Shown here one piece after another: positions 56,391 to 64,000 of a DNA stretch of 64,000 nt (the stretch's first letter is position 1; each line of letters starts with the position of its first letter). A program made the position numbers and the translations under genes. This DNA is from Candidatus Levyibacteriota bacterium (lineage in GTDB: Bacteria > Patescibacteria > Microgenomatia > Levybacterales > UBA12049). The stretch spans positions 1 through 64,000 of the forward strand of contig JACPLG010000008.1 of the NCBI GenBank assembly GCA_016186625.1, in the 5' to 3' direction. The notes under the pieces were generated by a model, which was given only the letters and a program-made list of their open reading frames with translations, was not told where the DNA came from and made no database searches.

Positions 56391-58421
56391 AATGAAGGAG
56401 GCTATTAACAGTGCAACTATATTTAGAACCTTAATCATTGGGTTAATTGCCGGTCCAGCCGTGTCCTTGTAAGGATCCCCTACGGTGTCGCCAGTTACTG
56501 CTGCCTGATGGGCAAAACTTCCTTTTCCCCCAAGCTTTCCTTCCTCAATGTATTTTTTCGTATTGTCCCAAGCAGCACCTCCTGTTGTCATTGAAATGGC
56601 AACAAAAAGTCCAGTTATGATTGATCCTATTAAAAGTCCTCCCAAAGCTTTTGGACCGAGCAAAAAGCCTACAAGAATAGGCGCCACAACTGGAATTAAG
56701 GCCGGAACAATCATTTGCCTAATCGCCGCTCTTGTAACAATATCAACTGCTTTTGCGTACTCGGGTTTTTCACTTCCTTCCGTAATCCCCTTGATTTGTC
56801 GGAATTGTCTTCTTACCTCATCTACAACTGCCCCGCTTGCTTTTCCAACCGCCTCCATAGCCAGGGCTCCAAAGAAATAAGGAAGAGCCCCTCCAATAAA
56901 AAGCCCGACAATAACTCTTGGGTCTGACAGGCTAAAAACTTGGGCAAGAGCTCCACTTAGACGGGTTAGTTCCTGCGTATAACTTGCAAAAAGAACTAAG
57001 GCGGCCAGCCCGGCAGAGCCAATCGCATATGCTTTTGTTACGGCCTTTGTGGTATTGCCTACTGCATCTAAGGGGTCAGTAACCTGCCTTACCTTCTGCG
57101 GAAGACCGGTCATCTCAACTATTCCTCCGGCGTTATCTGTAATTGGTCCAAATGCATCAATAGCAACAATAATTCCAGTGAGAGAAAGCATACTCATGGC
57201 GGCAATTGCCACTCCATAAAGCCCGGCAAATTGGTGTGCAAGAAGAGTTCCGGCTGAAATTAGAAGTATTGGAGCAAGAGTGGATTTCATTGAAACTGCA
57301 AGACCTGCGATTATATTTGTTCCGTGACCTGTTGTTGATGCATTTGCAATAGTTTTAACAGGATTAAATTTTTTTGAAGTAAAATATTCAGTAATTGAGA
57401 CCATCCCGATTGTAATAATAAGCCCGATTATTGAAGAGTAAAAAAGCGAAAGAGAAGAAATATTTCCAAGTCCTTGCGGAAAGAGAAAGTTTGTTAATGC
57501 AAAAAATCCCCCAAGAGACAAAAGCGCTGAGATAGTTAGACCCTGATAAAGCGCAGACATTATACTTTTTCCTCTTACCCTCACAAACCAAGTCCCTACA
57601 ATACTTGTTAATATAGAAATTGCCCCAATAAGAAGCGGGTATACTAGTACAGTCTGATTTCCTTTGAAAGTAAGATCTCCTAAGAGCATTGCAGCAACTG
57701 CTGTGATTACATAAGTTTCAAATAAGTCTGCCGCCATTCCAGCATCATCTCCAACATTGTCTCCAACAAGGTCAGCTATTACTCCCGGATTTCTTGGGTC
57801 ATCCTCTGGAATTCCCTTTTCAATCTTGCCTACCATATCTGTTCCAACGTCCGCGGACTTTGTGTAAATTCCTCCCCCCAGTCTTGCAAAAACAGAAATA
57901 AGCGAGCCCCCAAAGCCCAGTGCTATTAGTGGCTGGAGATTAGGAGTAGCGTCCTGGCTTTGAAGAAAAAAATAGAACCCCGAAACAGAAATAATCGCAA
58001 GGCCAACCACCATGAGTCCTGTTACAGCACCGCCTCTAAATGCCATGTTAAATGCAGGAGCAAGGCCACTTTTTGCAGCTTGCGCTGTTCGGATGTTACT
58101 TCTTACCGCAACAACCATTCCAACAATTCCAGCAATCGCAGAAAAAATTGCACCTATCCCAAATCCAATTGTTGTAAAAGAACCGAAAACAAAATAGAGA
58201 ATAGCAGCTATTACTGCCCCAATTACCAAAACAACCGTATATTGCGTGCGAAGAAAAGCCGATGCGCCCTGAGAAATTGCGTCTGCAATTTCATTCATTG
58301 CGCTGTCTCCTCTTGGGCTTTTGAGAATTAAAGCACTTAAAAATATTGCGTAAATTATAGATAGAATCCCTACTCCTAAGCAGATTTGAAGTGCATTATT
58401 GAGAATGAATGATAAATCCAT
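56385..58421 (-). CDS. hppA: membrane-bound proton-pumping pyrophosphatase
   Basis: A 678-aa protein with about 16 helices. GGGIYTKSADVGTDMVGKIE, DDPRNPGVIADLVGDNVGDDAGMAADLFE and DNAGGIVEM carry the PPi-binding acidic residues. GNTTKAVTKAYAIGSA has Lys at the K+-site position, pointing to the K+-independent H+ type. Generates a proton gradient from PPi. TATAAT ends 8 nt before the ATG. Confidence 0.93.
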   Translation of the reverse strand: MDLSFILNNALQICLGVGILSIIYAIFLSALILKSPRGDSAMNEIADAISQGASAFLRTQYTVVLVIGAVIAAILYFVFGSFTTIGFGIGAIFSAIAGIVGMVVAVRSNIRTAQAAKSGLAPAFNMAFRGGAVTGLMVVGLAIISVSGFYFFLQSQDATPNLQPLIALGFGGSLISVFARLGGGIYTKSADVGTDMVGKIEKGIPEDDPRNPGVIADLVGDNVGDDAGMAADLFETYVITAVAAMLLGDLTFKGNQTVLVYPLLIGAISILTSIVGTWFVRVRGKSIMSALYQGLTISALLSLGGFFALTNFLFPQGLGNISSLSLFYSSIIGLIITIGMVSITEYFTSKKFNPVKTIANASTTGHGTNIIAGLAVSMKSTLAPILLISAGTLLAHQFAGLYGVAIAAMSMLSLTGIIVAIDAFGPITDNAGGIVEMTGLPQKVRQVTDPLDAVGNTTKAVTKAYAIGSAGLAALVLFASYTQELTRLSGALAQVFSLSDPRVIVGLFIGGALPYFFGALAMEAVGKASGAVVDEVRRQFRQIKGITEGSEKPEYAKAVDIVTRAAIRQMIVPALIPVVAPILVGFLLGPKALGGLLIGSIITGLFVAISMTTGGAAWDNTKKYIEEGKLGGKGSFAHQAAVTGDTVGDPYKDTAGPAINPMIKVLNIVALLIASFIV

Positions 58422-58439
58422 AAAAAAGTATTATAGCCT

Positions 58440-58562
58440 CAAGGATATTAAATATCAAATATTAAATAGTAAAAATACATATAAAAAATAAAATATAAAA
58501 AGCAGAAACTATTTAATATTTACTATGTATATTTGCTATTTACTTTTTACTATTTGATATAA
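58440..58562. repeat. long degenerate heptamer array
   Basis: About 17 units such as AAATATC, AAATATT, AAATAGT, TTACTAT, TGCTATT between hppA and gyrB. No ORF present. Confidence 0.7.
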
Positions 58563-58563
58563 T

Positions 58564-59322
58564 TTAGACGTCTAAAGTAGCAACCTTCGCATTATTCTGA
58601 ATAAAGTGCTTTCTTGGTGGGACCTCATCCCCCATAAGCATAGTAAAAGTAGCGTCAGCTTCTTCGGCATCTTCAACAGTAACTTGCTTAAGAATTCTAT
58701 TGGCAGGGTTCATGGTAGTTTCCCACAATTGATCAGGATTCATTTCTCCTAGGCCTTTATATCGCTGTATTGATACACCTTTTTTTGTCTCTTCAGGTGG
58801 ACTTTGTTTGGGTTCTTCTCCAATCGCTTTGGCAAGATCATCGGCTTGAGTTTTGTTTGACTTTCCATTGGATCTAATAATCTGATCTTTTTCTGCATCC
58901 GAATATGCATAGTGAATGTTTTTCCCAATCTGTACTTTGTAAAGCGGAGGTTGAGCAATATAGAGAAAGCCCTCTTTAATAATGTCCGGTAAATGCCTGT
59001 AAAAGAAAGTAAGGATTAAAGTCTCTATGTGTTCCCCGTCAACGTCAGCGTCAGTCATAATTATTATTCGTTGATATCTAAGTTTGTCAAATCTTATGGT
59101 TTCCCCAATTCCCATACCAAGAGCAATAATCAAATTCTTAACCTCCTCATGTTCTATTATCTTATCAAGCCTTGCTCTTTCTGTATTTAATATTTTTCCT
59201 TTTAATGGGAGAATTGCCTGGAATTTGCGGTCTCTTCCTTGCTTGGCACTGCCTCCGGCTGAATCTCCCTCAACGAGATAAAGTTCCGATAACGCAGGAT
59301 CTTTTTCCTGACAATCCGCAAG
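58564..59322 (-). CDS. gyrB: DNA gyrase subunit B, C-terminal part
   Basis: The open frame resumes at LADCQEKDPALSELYLVEGD and includes the TOPRIM motifs EGDSAGGSAKQGRDRKFQAI and IIIMTDADVDGEH, ending VATLDV. It is in a different frame from the N-terminal part; about 45-50 residues that normally sit between (the ARLAARAARE region) are missing. Confidence 0.88.
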   Translation of the reverse strand, partial: LADCQEKDPALSELYLVEGDSAGGSAKQGRDRKFQAILPLKGKILNTERARLDKIIEHEEVKNLIIALGMGIGETIRFDKLRYQRIIIMTDADVDGEHIETLILTFFYRHLPDIIKEGFLYIAQPPLYKVQIGKNIHYAYSDAEKDQIIRSNGKSNKTQADDLAKAIGEEPKQSPPEETKKGVSIQRYKGLGEMNPDQLWETTMNPANRILKQVTVEDAEEADATFTMLMGDEVPPRKHFIQNNAKVATLDV

Positions 59323-60439
59323 ACAGACCTTCTTTCACAATTGTTTGAACAACAGGTTGAATTTCAGCGTTCCCGAGTTTTCCTTTTGTTTGTCCCTCAA
59401 ACTGAATTCTGTCCTGGGGCATTTTTACAAAGACTACTGCAGTTAAGCCTTCTCTTGTATCATCTCCAACAATCCCTTCCTCGTCCTCTTTGAAGCTTCC
59501 AATTTTTTTGCCGTAATCATTAATTGCCCGGGTCAGCGCCATTCTAAACCCTGTAAGATGAGTCCCTCCATTAGTAGTATTGATAACATTAACGTATGAC
59601 TCAACATTTTCGGCATAACCATCGTTATACTGCAGCGCAACCTCAACTTCTACGTCATCTTGCTCGTGTTTTTTAATAAATATTGTTTTATGGATTGGGC
59701 CCTTGTTTTCATTGAGCTTTGCAACAAGTGCAGAAATTCCCCCTTCAAAATAAAAGTTTACTTCTCTTTCTTTTCCCTCGCGTTGGTCTTTAAGATGAAA
59801 GAAAAGTCCTGGTACAAGATATGCTCTTTCTCTGATTGCCTTTTTAATAGTGTCAAATTCAAAGTCGGTTGTTGAAAAAATTTCCTTATCCGGCATAAAG
59901 GCAATAGTCGTTCCGCTTTTGCGTGTGGCAAGATGATCAAAATCAAGCCGGGATTTAGAGAGGGTTTGAAGTGTGCTTTTCACCTTTCCTCGTGAGTATT
60001 CCTGGGTATAAATTTTTCCATCCCGTTTTATTTCAGCCCAAAGCCAGACTGAGAGGGCATTTACAACAGATGCACCAACTCCATGGAGTCCTCCTGATAT
60101 TTTATAGGCTGAGCCTCCGAATTTTCCTCCTGCGTGGAGTTTGGTCATGACAATTTCCAGAGCAGATTTTTTGTACGCTGGCATTATGTCTGTAGGGATT
60201 CCCCGTCCGTCATCGCCAACTGTTGCGCCCCCATCCTTATTAAGGTAAATCCAGACATTTTTAGCATACCCTGCTAAGGCCTCGTCCACCGCATTATCAA
60301 TAATTTCCCTAAGAGCCTCATGAAGACCGGAAACATCAGTTGAGCCAATATACATTCCGGGTCGCTTTCTAACAGGCTCTAGTCCTTCAAGGACCTGGAT
60401 GTTTTTTGCTGAATAATCTGAGGATGTTTTCTTTGCCAT
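59270..60439 (-). CDS. gyrB: DNA gyrase subunit B, N-terminal part (frame broken)
   Basis: The GHKL ATPase half: LEGLEPVRKRPGMYIGST, EIIDNAVDEALAG, VGDDGRGIPTD, GGLHGVGASVVNALS, then the transducer domain to FVKMPQDRIQFEGQTKGKLGN and VQTIVKEGL, after which the frame is lost (CGLSGKRSC...). As gyrase is essential, the break with 58564-59322 is more likely an assembly or sequencing deletion than a true pseudogene. Confidence 0.88.
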   Translation of the reverse strand: MAKKTSSDYSAKNIQVLEGLEPVRKRPGMYIGSTDVSGLHEALREIIDNAVDEALAGYAKNVWIYLNKDGGATVGDDGRGIPTDIMPAYKKSALEIVMTKLHAGGKFGGSAYKISGGLHGVGASVVNALSVWLWAEIKRDGKIYTQEYSRGKVKSTLQTLSKSRLDFDHLATRKSGTTIAFMPDKEIFSTTDFEFDTIKKAIRERAYLVPGLFFHLKDQREGKEREVNFYFEGGISALVAKLNENKGPIHKTIFIKKHEQDDVEVEVALQYNDGYAENVESYVNVINTTNGGTHLTGFRMALTRAINDYGKKIGSFKEDEEGIVGDDTREGLTAVVFVKMPQDRIQFEGQTKGKLGNAEIQPVVQTIVKEGLSCGLSGKRSCVIGTLSR

Positions 60440-60489
60440 TTAGTTTGTAGCTATGCTATTTTAGCAGAAAAAACGACAATTTTCTACTG

Positions 60490-60819
60490 TTAAGGGAATT
60501 GGGTTTCAAGAATCTTGTCATAATTATTCTGTACTGAATTTATAAAGTTTATTGAATAAATAATTACAATTCCTGTTGAAATAAAAGTAATAACAATCGC
60601 CGCAAGTCCTAGTATTTGGGCTTTTGTGTTATCTTTCAAAAGGTACCTAATGCCGGGAATTAAGCCTAAAGGAGGAAGAAAAATACTTTCCAGAACAATT
60701 ACAATCGTTTTTCCCCAGGAAAATCTAAAAGGAGGCTCTTTTAACTTCTTCCCGCAATTAGGACAGAAATAAAAAGTATCGGAAATCGGAGCCTTACAAT
60801 ACTTGCATGTAGGATTCAT
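60490..60819 (-). CDS. zinc-ribbon membrane protein
   Basis: A 109-aa protein. N-terminal C-x-x-C/C-x-x-C ribbon (CKYCKAPISDTFYFCPNCGKKL), then two hydrophobic segments (IVIVLESIFLPPLGLIPGI, ILGLAAIVITFISTGIVIIYS). Role unknown; typical of small DUF-type envelope proteins. Confidence 0.75.
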   Translation of the reverse strand: MNPTCKYCKAPISDTFYFCPNCGKKLKEPPFRFSWGKTIVIVLESIFLPPLGLIPGIRYLLKDNTKAQILGLAAIVITFISTGIVIIYSINFINSVQNNYDKILETQFP

Positions 60820-60876
60820 CTACTTTTAGCATACAACTTTTTAAAAGTTTAATCAGTATATTTCCTACCTCTACTA

Positions 60877-60922
60877 CCTATAGCCTTCCAAGGCGTCACC
60901 TTGGAAGGCTGGGCCACTATAG
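60877..60922. repeat. nested palindrome
   Basis: 12-bp stem AGCCTTCCAAGG/CCTTGGAAGGCT with a 5-nt loop, enclosed by CCTATAG/CTATAGG. The outer arm contains the TAG stop of the delta'-like gene. It may act as a terminator-like structure or be a mobile palindrome. Confidence 0.65.
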
Positions 60923-61582
60923 GTTGAGAAATAAATTTTCTAATGCCAGGCGAGTATTAACGTTTGTGGTTTTCAAGTCGTAATGGGTAAGTTCCATTTT
61001 GTGGATTAATTTCCTAAGCTTTAATGCTTCTTGTTTGTCTTCTAAATTTCGAATCATCTCTTTTCTTGCTGCAAGAATTGTTTGCTCAAGCCACTTAATT
61101 GCGCCTCTTTTGTCGCTTGAAATATCCTGGGCGAGTTTTAGTCTCTCCCCAATTTTTAACATTCTCAAATTCTTAAGAAAATCAGAATGCTCGCCTGTAT
61201 CACTGCCGATCGAAAATAAGAATTCTGTACCAAGATCTATTAATTTACACCTCGATAAAATTGTAGGTAGAAAACTTTGATAATTATCCGTGATCAAAAA
61301 TATAAGAGTGCTTGGAGGTGGCTCTTCCAAAAGCTTAAGCATTGAATTTTGGGCTTCCGTTGTTGCGCTCTCCCGGATTATTACAATTACTGCCTTTTTC
61401 TCACCCCTAAACGGTTTTAGAAAAATCCTTTTCTGGATATTCCTCACCTCGTCAATTCCAAGTGCTTTCTCAAACTCCAAAATTTCAATATCAAATTTAT
61501 CGATCTTATGTTGATCGATAAGGCTTTGCGCTTCCCCAGTTCCCTTTTCTAAATTCCTTGAAGAAATGATAAAAGTCTGCAT
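60917..61582 (-). CDS. DNA polymerase III delta' (HolB-like) subunit
   Basis: A 221-aa protein. IDEVRNIQKRIFLKPFRGEKKAVIV, ATTEAQNSMLKLLEEPPPSTLIFLIT and LPTILSRCKLIDLG match the clamp-loader delta'/tau core, including the SRC motif. There is no Walker A, as expected for delta'. Shorter than the usual ~330 aa. Confidence 0.85.
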   Translation of the reverse strand: MQTFIISSRNLEKGTGEAQSLIDQHKIDKFDIEILEFEKALGIDEVRNIQKRIFLKPFRGEKKAVIVIIRESATTEAQNSMLKLLEEPPPSTLIFLITDNYQSFLPTILSRCKLIDLGTEFLFSIGSDTGEHSDFLKNLRMLKIGERLKLAQDISSDKRGAIKWLEQTILAARKEMIRNLEDKQEALKLRKLIHKMELTHYDLKTTNVNTRLALENLFLNL

Positions 61583-61881
61583 ATTAGATTGCTCGGAGTC
61601 CTGTTCAATCTCGGAAAACTCGGAAAACTCAGCGGACCAGATATCCTCAGGGATATCAGAAATTCAGAACTCCGGATCTCCCGCCTGCCATGCCTGGCAC
61701 TGGCGGGCAGGCTGATTATCCGATCGTCTGAGTTTTCTGGCAATCTGAGTAATCATCTGAGTATTCTTAAAAATCCTCTTGCAGGTGAACCATCCTAAAG
61801 TTCCACCCCTCGCGTATTTTACTACGTATTTTTGCTATTTACTATTTGATATTTAATATTGAATTTCCTACTATTATAGTA
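61583..61881. other. repeat-rich spacer between holB-like gene and pilB
   Basis: Contains CGGAAAACT tandem copies, a GATATCC/GGGATATC hairpin, the GC-rich palindrome (61680-61712) with the same arms as in ychF, several TCTGAGT copies and a heptamer array (61815-61875). No convincing ORF. Confidence 0.55.
61680..61712. repeat. GC-rich palindromic element, intergenic copy
   Basis: CCCGCCTGCCA, 10-nt centre, TGGCGGGCAGG. The arms match the ychF insertion at 9522-9561. Confidence 0.7.
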
Positions 61882-63603
61882 ATGCCCGCATATCAATCAA
61901 GTTCATCAAGTCAGTCTTCACTTCTGGATGCGCTATTAGCCTCGCATTTTATATCACAGTCTCAATATAATGAAGTCAAATTGAGAGCAATTTCTCAGGG
62001 GATACCTGAAGAAGATGTACTCGTGTCTATGGGACTGGTGAGTGAAGATAGGCTATCAGAAACTAAAGCGAAGATTCTAGGTGTTCCCTACATTTCACTT
62101 GATTCCACCTCATTTTCTCCCCAAGCATTAGGTTTTGTTTCTCAGGCTGTGGTGCAAAGATTTAATTTAATACCGTTCTCATATGATGACAGATCAAAAA
62201 CTCTTTCAATTGCTATGGCAAATCCGGTGGACTTGGATGCAATTTCTTTTGTCAGGCAAAAAACAGGACTTAACATTAAAACTTTTGCCGCTTCTCCTTC
62301 TGCCATAAAACAGGCAATTGATATTCAATACAAACAGGAATTAGTCGGCCAAGTTGGCGAAGCGCTTAAAGAAACCGAGGATGTAACAAAGACAAAAACA
62401 GTTGACGTAACCCAAATTGCCCAGATAATCAAAGAAGCTCCAATTGCCAAAATAGTATCAACTATCCTTGAATATGCTGTAAAAAGCAGGGCCTCAGATG
62501 TGCACATTGAGCCGCAGGAAGAAAGAGTAAGAGTACGCTACAGGATTGACGGAATTTTATATGACCGTCTAAGTCTTCCTAAAAGCGTACAAGAAGCAGT
62601 AGTTTCAAGAATCAAAATTCTGTCTGAAATGAAAATAGATGAACATAGAATTCCTCAGGATGGCCGTTTTAATTTTAAAATAGAAGATAAAGAAGTTGAT
62701 CTTCGCATCTCTGTGCTTCCTGCTGTGCACGGTGAAAAGGTTGTAATGAGGTTACTCCGAAAAAGCGGAGGAATACCCACTCTTGAGGAGCTTGGCCTAG
62801 TGGGCACAGCACTTAGAAGTCTTGAAAATAATATGCTTCGCCCCCACGGAATAATTATTGTTTGTGGGCCTACTGGTTCAGGAAAAACAACTACCCTTTA
62901 TGCGGTTCTTAGCAAACTCAACAGCCCAAAAGTTAATATTCTAACTCTTGAAGACCCAGTTGAGTATGAGATTCCTAGCGTTAATCAGGTGCAGGTGAAC
63001 CCCGCGGTAGGGCTTACTTTTGCAACAGGCCTTAGGGCTTTTCTTAGACAAGACCCTAACATAATTCTTGTTGGAGAAATACGCGATAAAGAAACTACAG
63101 ACTTAGCAATTCAGGCAGCGCTCACTGGTCATTTAGTTTTTTCAACGCTTCATACTTCAAATGCTTCAGGAGCACTACCAAGACTTGTTGATTTAGGTGC
63201 TGAAACATTTCTCCTCTCCTCTACCATGAATGCAATTGTAGGGCAGCGAATTGTAAGACGTCTTTGCCAGAACTGTAAAGCCCCCTACCCTCCCCCAGAA
63301 CAAATTTCTGAGATGATAAAAAAGGACCTGGGCACGCTTATGCCTCCTGGAGAATTCAAGCTTTTTAGGGCTCAGGGATGCTCTGAGTGTGATAATTCAG
63401 GCTACATTGGGAGAATCGGAATATTTGAAGTGCTTCCTGTGACAGAAAGAATAGCTGCTATGATATTAAGAAGAGCAGATAGTATCAATTTGGAAAAAGA
63501 AGCAATTTTAGAGGGAATGATAACAATGAAACAAGACGGGTACTTTAAAGCTCTAAAAGGAATAACAACGGTTGAGGAAGTTTTGCGAGTAGCGCAGGAA
63601 TAA
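61882..63603 (+). CDS. pilB: type IV pilus assembly ATPase PilB
   Basis: A 573-aa product from the ATG at 61882; TACTAT ends 7 nt upstream. T2SSE N domain, then ATPase with Walker A VCGPTGSGKTTTLYAVL, Asp box LTLEDPVEYEI, Walker B DPNIILVGEIRDKET, HTSNASGALPRLVD, and a four-Cys zinc site (CQNCKAPYP, CSECDNSG). Drives pilus extension. Confidence 0.93.
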   Translation: MPAYQSSSSSQSSLLDALLASHFISQSQYNEVKLRAISQGIPEEDVLVSMGLVSEDRLSETKAKILGVPYISLDSTSFSPQALGFVSQAVVQRFNLIPFSYDDRSKTLSIAMANPVDLDAISFVRQKTGLNIKTFAASPSAIKQAIDIQYKQELVGQVGEALKETEDVTKTKTVDVTQIAQIIKEAPIAKIVSTILEYAVKSRASDVHIEPQEERVRVRYRIDGILYDRLSLPKSVQEAVVSRIKILSEMKIDEHRIPQDGRFNFKIEDKEVDLRISVLPAVHGEKVVMRLLRKSGGIPTLEELGLVGTALRSLENNMLRPHGIIIVCGPTGSGKTTTLYAVLSKLNSPKVNILTLEDPVEYEIPSVNQVQVNPAVGLTFATGLRAFLRQDPNIILVGEIRDKETTDLAIQAALTGHLVFSTLHTSNASGALPRLVDLGAETFLLSSTMNAIVGQRIVRRLCQNCKAPYPPPEQISEMIKKDLGTLMPPGEFKLFRAQGCSECDNSGYIGRIGIFEVLPVTERIAAMILRRADSINLEKEAILEGMITMKQDGYFKALKGITTVEEVLRVAQE

Positions 63604-63605
63604 AT

Positions 63606-63645
63606 CAGTAAACTAGATACTAGTCACTAGTTACTAGTATCTGAA
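63606..63645. repeat. heptamer array before pilT
   Basis: AACTAGA/TACTAGT/CACTAGT/TACTAGT units between pilB and pilT, similar to the array upstream of gyrA. Confidence 0.65.
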
Positions 63646-63649
63646 ATGT

Positions 63650-64000
63650 ATGGATATTAAAGAACTATTAAATTTAACAGTAAAAAATAAGGCATCAGAC
63701 CTTCATCTTTTGGTGGGTATTGCGCCAACTCTTAGAATTGATGGAGTACTGCATCAGCTAGCCAATTATCAGCCACTTAGAAACGAAGAAATCGAAGCAA
63801 TGGTATTCTCCATAATAAGTCCACACCAAAAGCAACTTCTACTTGCCAATAAAGAACTTGATTTTTCATTTGGTTTTGGAAAAGACGCAAAAGGAAGTGA
63901 GGGGCGTTTCAGAGTAAACATTTATTATCAAAGAGGATATTTATCAGGTGCTTTCAGATACCTTGAGCCAACAATAAGAACTGTTGAAGAACTTAGGCTT
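63650..64000 (+). CDS. pilT: twitching motility ATPase PilT (5' part)
   Basis: 117 codons to the window edge: MDIKELLNLTVKNKASDLHLLVGIAPTLRIDG is the classic PilT opening, followed by FRVNIYYQRGYLSGAFRYL. The ATPase core lies outside the window. PilT drives pilus retraction; adjacent to pilB as usual. Confidence 0.9.
   Translation, partial: MDIKELLNLTVKNKASDLHLLVGIAPTLRIDGVLHQLANYQPLRNEEIEAMVFSIISPHQKQLLLANKELDFSFGFGKDAKGSEGRFRVNIYYQRGYLSGAFRYLEPTIRTVEELRL

Noticed and set aside
1..64000. UGA recoded as Gly, as in some CPR lineages
   Set aside because: TGA ends clear genes (pepA, several small ORFs) and no conserved Gly position reads TGA in the core proteins checked.

Overview
The window looks like a chromosomal segment of a Candidate Phyla Radiation (Patescibacteria) bacterium, most likely Microgenomates-like. 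The evidence is an AT-rich genome with short spacers, shortened core proteins (RF1 of 301 aa, HisS of 398 aa), many small membrane and repeat-rich hypotheticals, type IV pilus ATPases and almost no biosynthetic pathways. TGA is used as an ordinary stop (for example pepA). No plasmid or phage core and no CRISPR array were seen. The phylum call is inference.

Layout. 1-5.3 kb: DUF2283 protein, hypotheticals, C39-like/TPR protein, L,D-transpeptidase, alpha/beta hydrolase and cupredoxin. 5.3-12 kb: a membrane RnfD-FNR fusion, a TreT-like glycosyltransferase, ychF and two YdcF-like paralogs. 11.5-16 kb: rpsF-ssb-rpsR-ctp-htrA(broken)-murB. 16-22.5 kb: Kef-type antiporter, prfA-rpmE, nucleotidyltransferase, EamA transporter, hisS, NYN protein. 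22.5-25 kb: a 22-codon peptide gene and a T-box-controlled operon (frameshifted unknown gene plus aspartate-racemase-like gene). 25-40 kb: AI-2E/M24 operon, MBL protein, dnaB, Pro-rich protein, tRNA-Leu, pepA-efp-MFS-lgt-like-rluD-like, LytR_C protein, yebC. 40.2-41.2 kb: gene-poor. 41-50.8 kb: accessory block, nearly all on the minus strand, with two toxin-antitoxin modules, small kinases, an Mrr-like nuclease and a secreted subtilase. 51-64 kb: xer recombinase, folD, gyrA, hppA, gyrB (broken), holB-like gene, pilB and the start of pilT.

Expression. Many genes carry a TATAAT-like -10 (often extended TGC-TATAAT, sometimes with TTGACA at 16-18 bp) ending only 6-8 nt before the start codon, which predicts leaderless mRNAs. 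A minority have strong Shine-Dalgarno sequences, notably the Pro-rich protein at 30733 and the DUF4242 protein at 45567.

Genome dynamics. Four repeat types stand out: degenerate period-7 tandem arrays at gene borders; a palindromic element that supplies an ATGAAT(C)CCGTT... left end and ends at a downstream start codon; GC-rich palindromes, two of them in frame inside ychF and an M24 peptidase; and a ~100-bp promoter/mini-ORF repeat in two copies. There are also short duplication scars (hisS 5' end, ychF 3' end, TPR-gene 3' end), and apparent internal deletions in htrA and gyrB that may be assembly errors.
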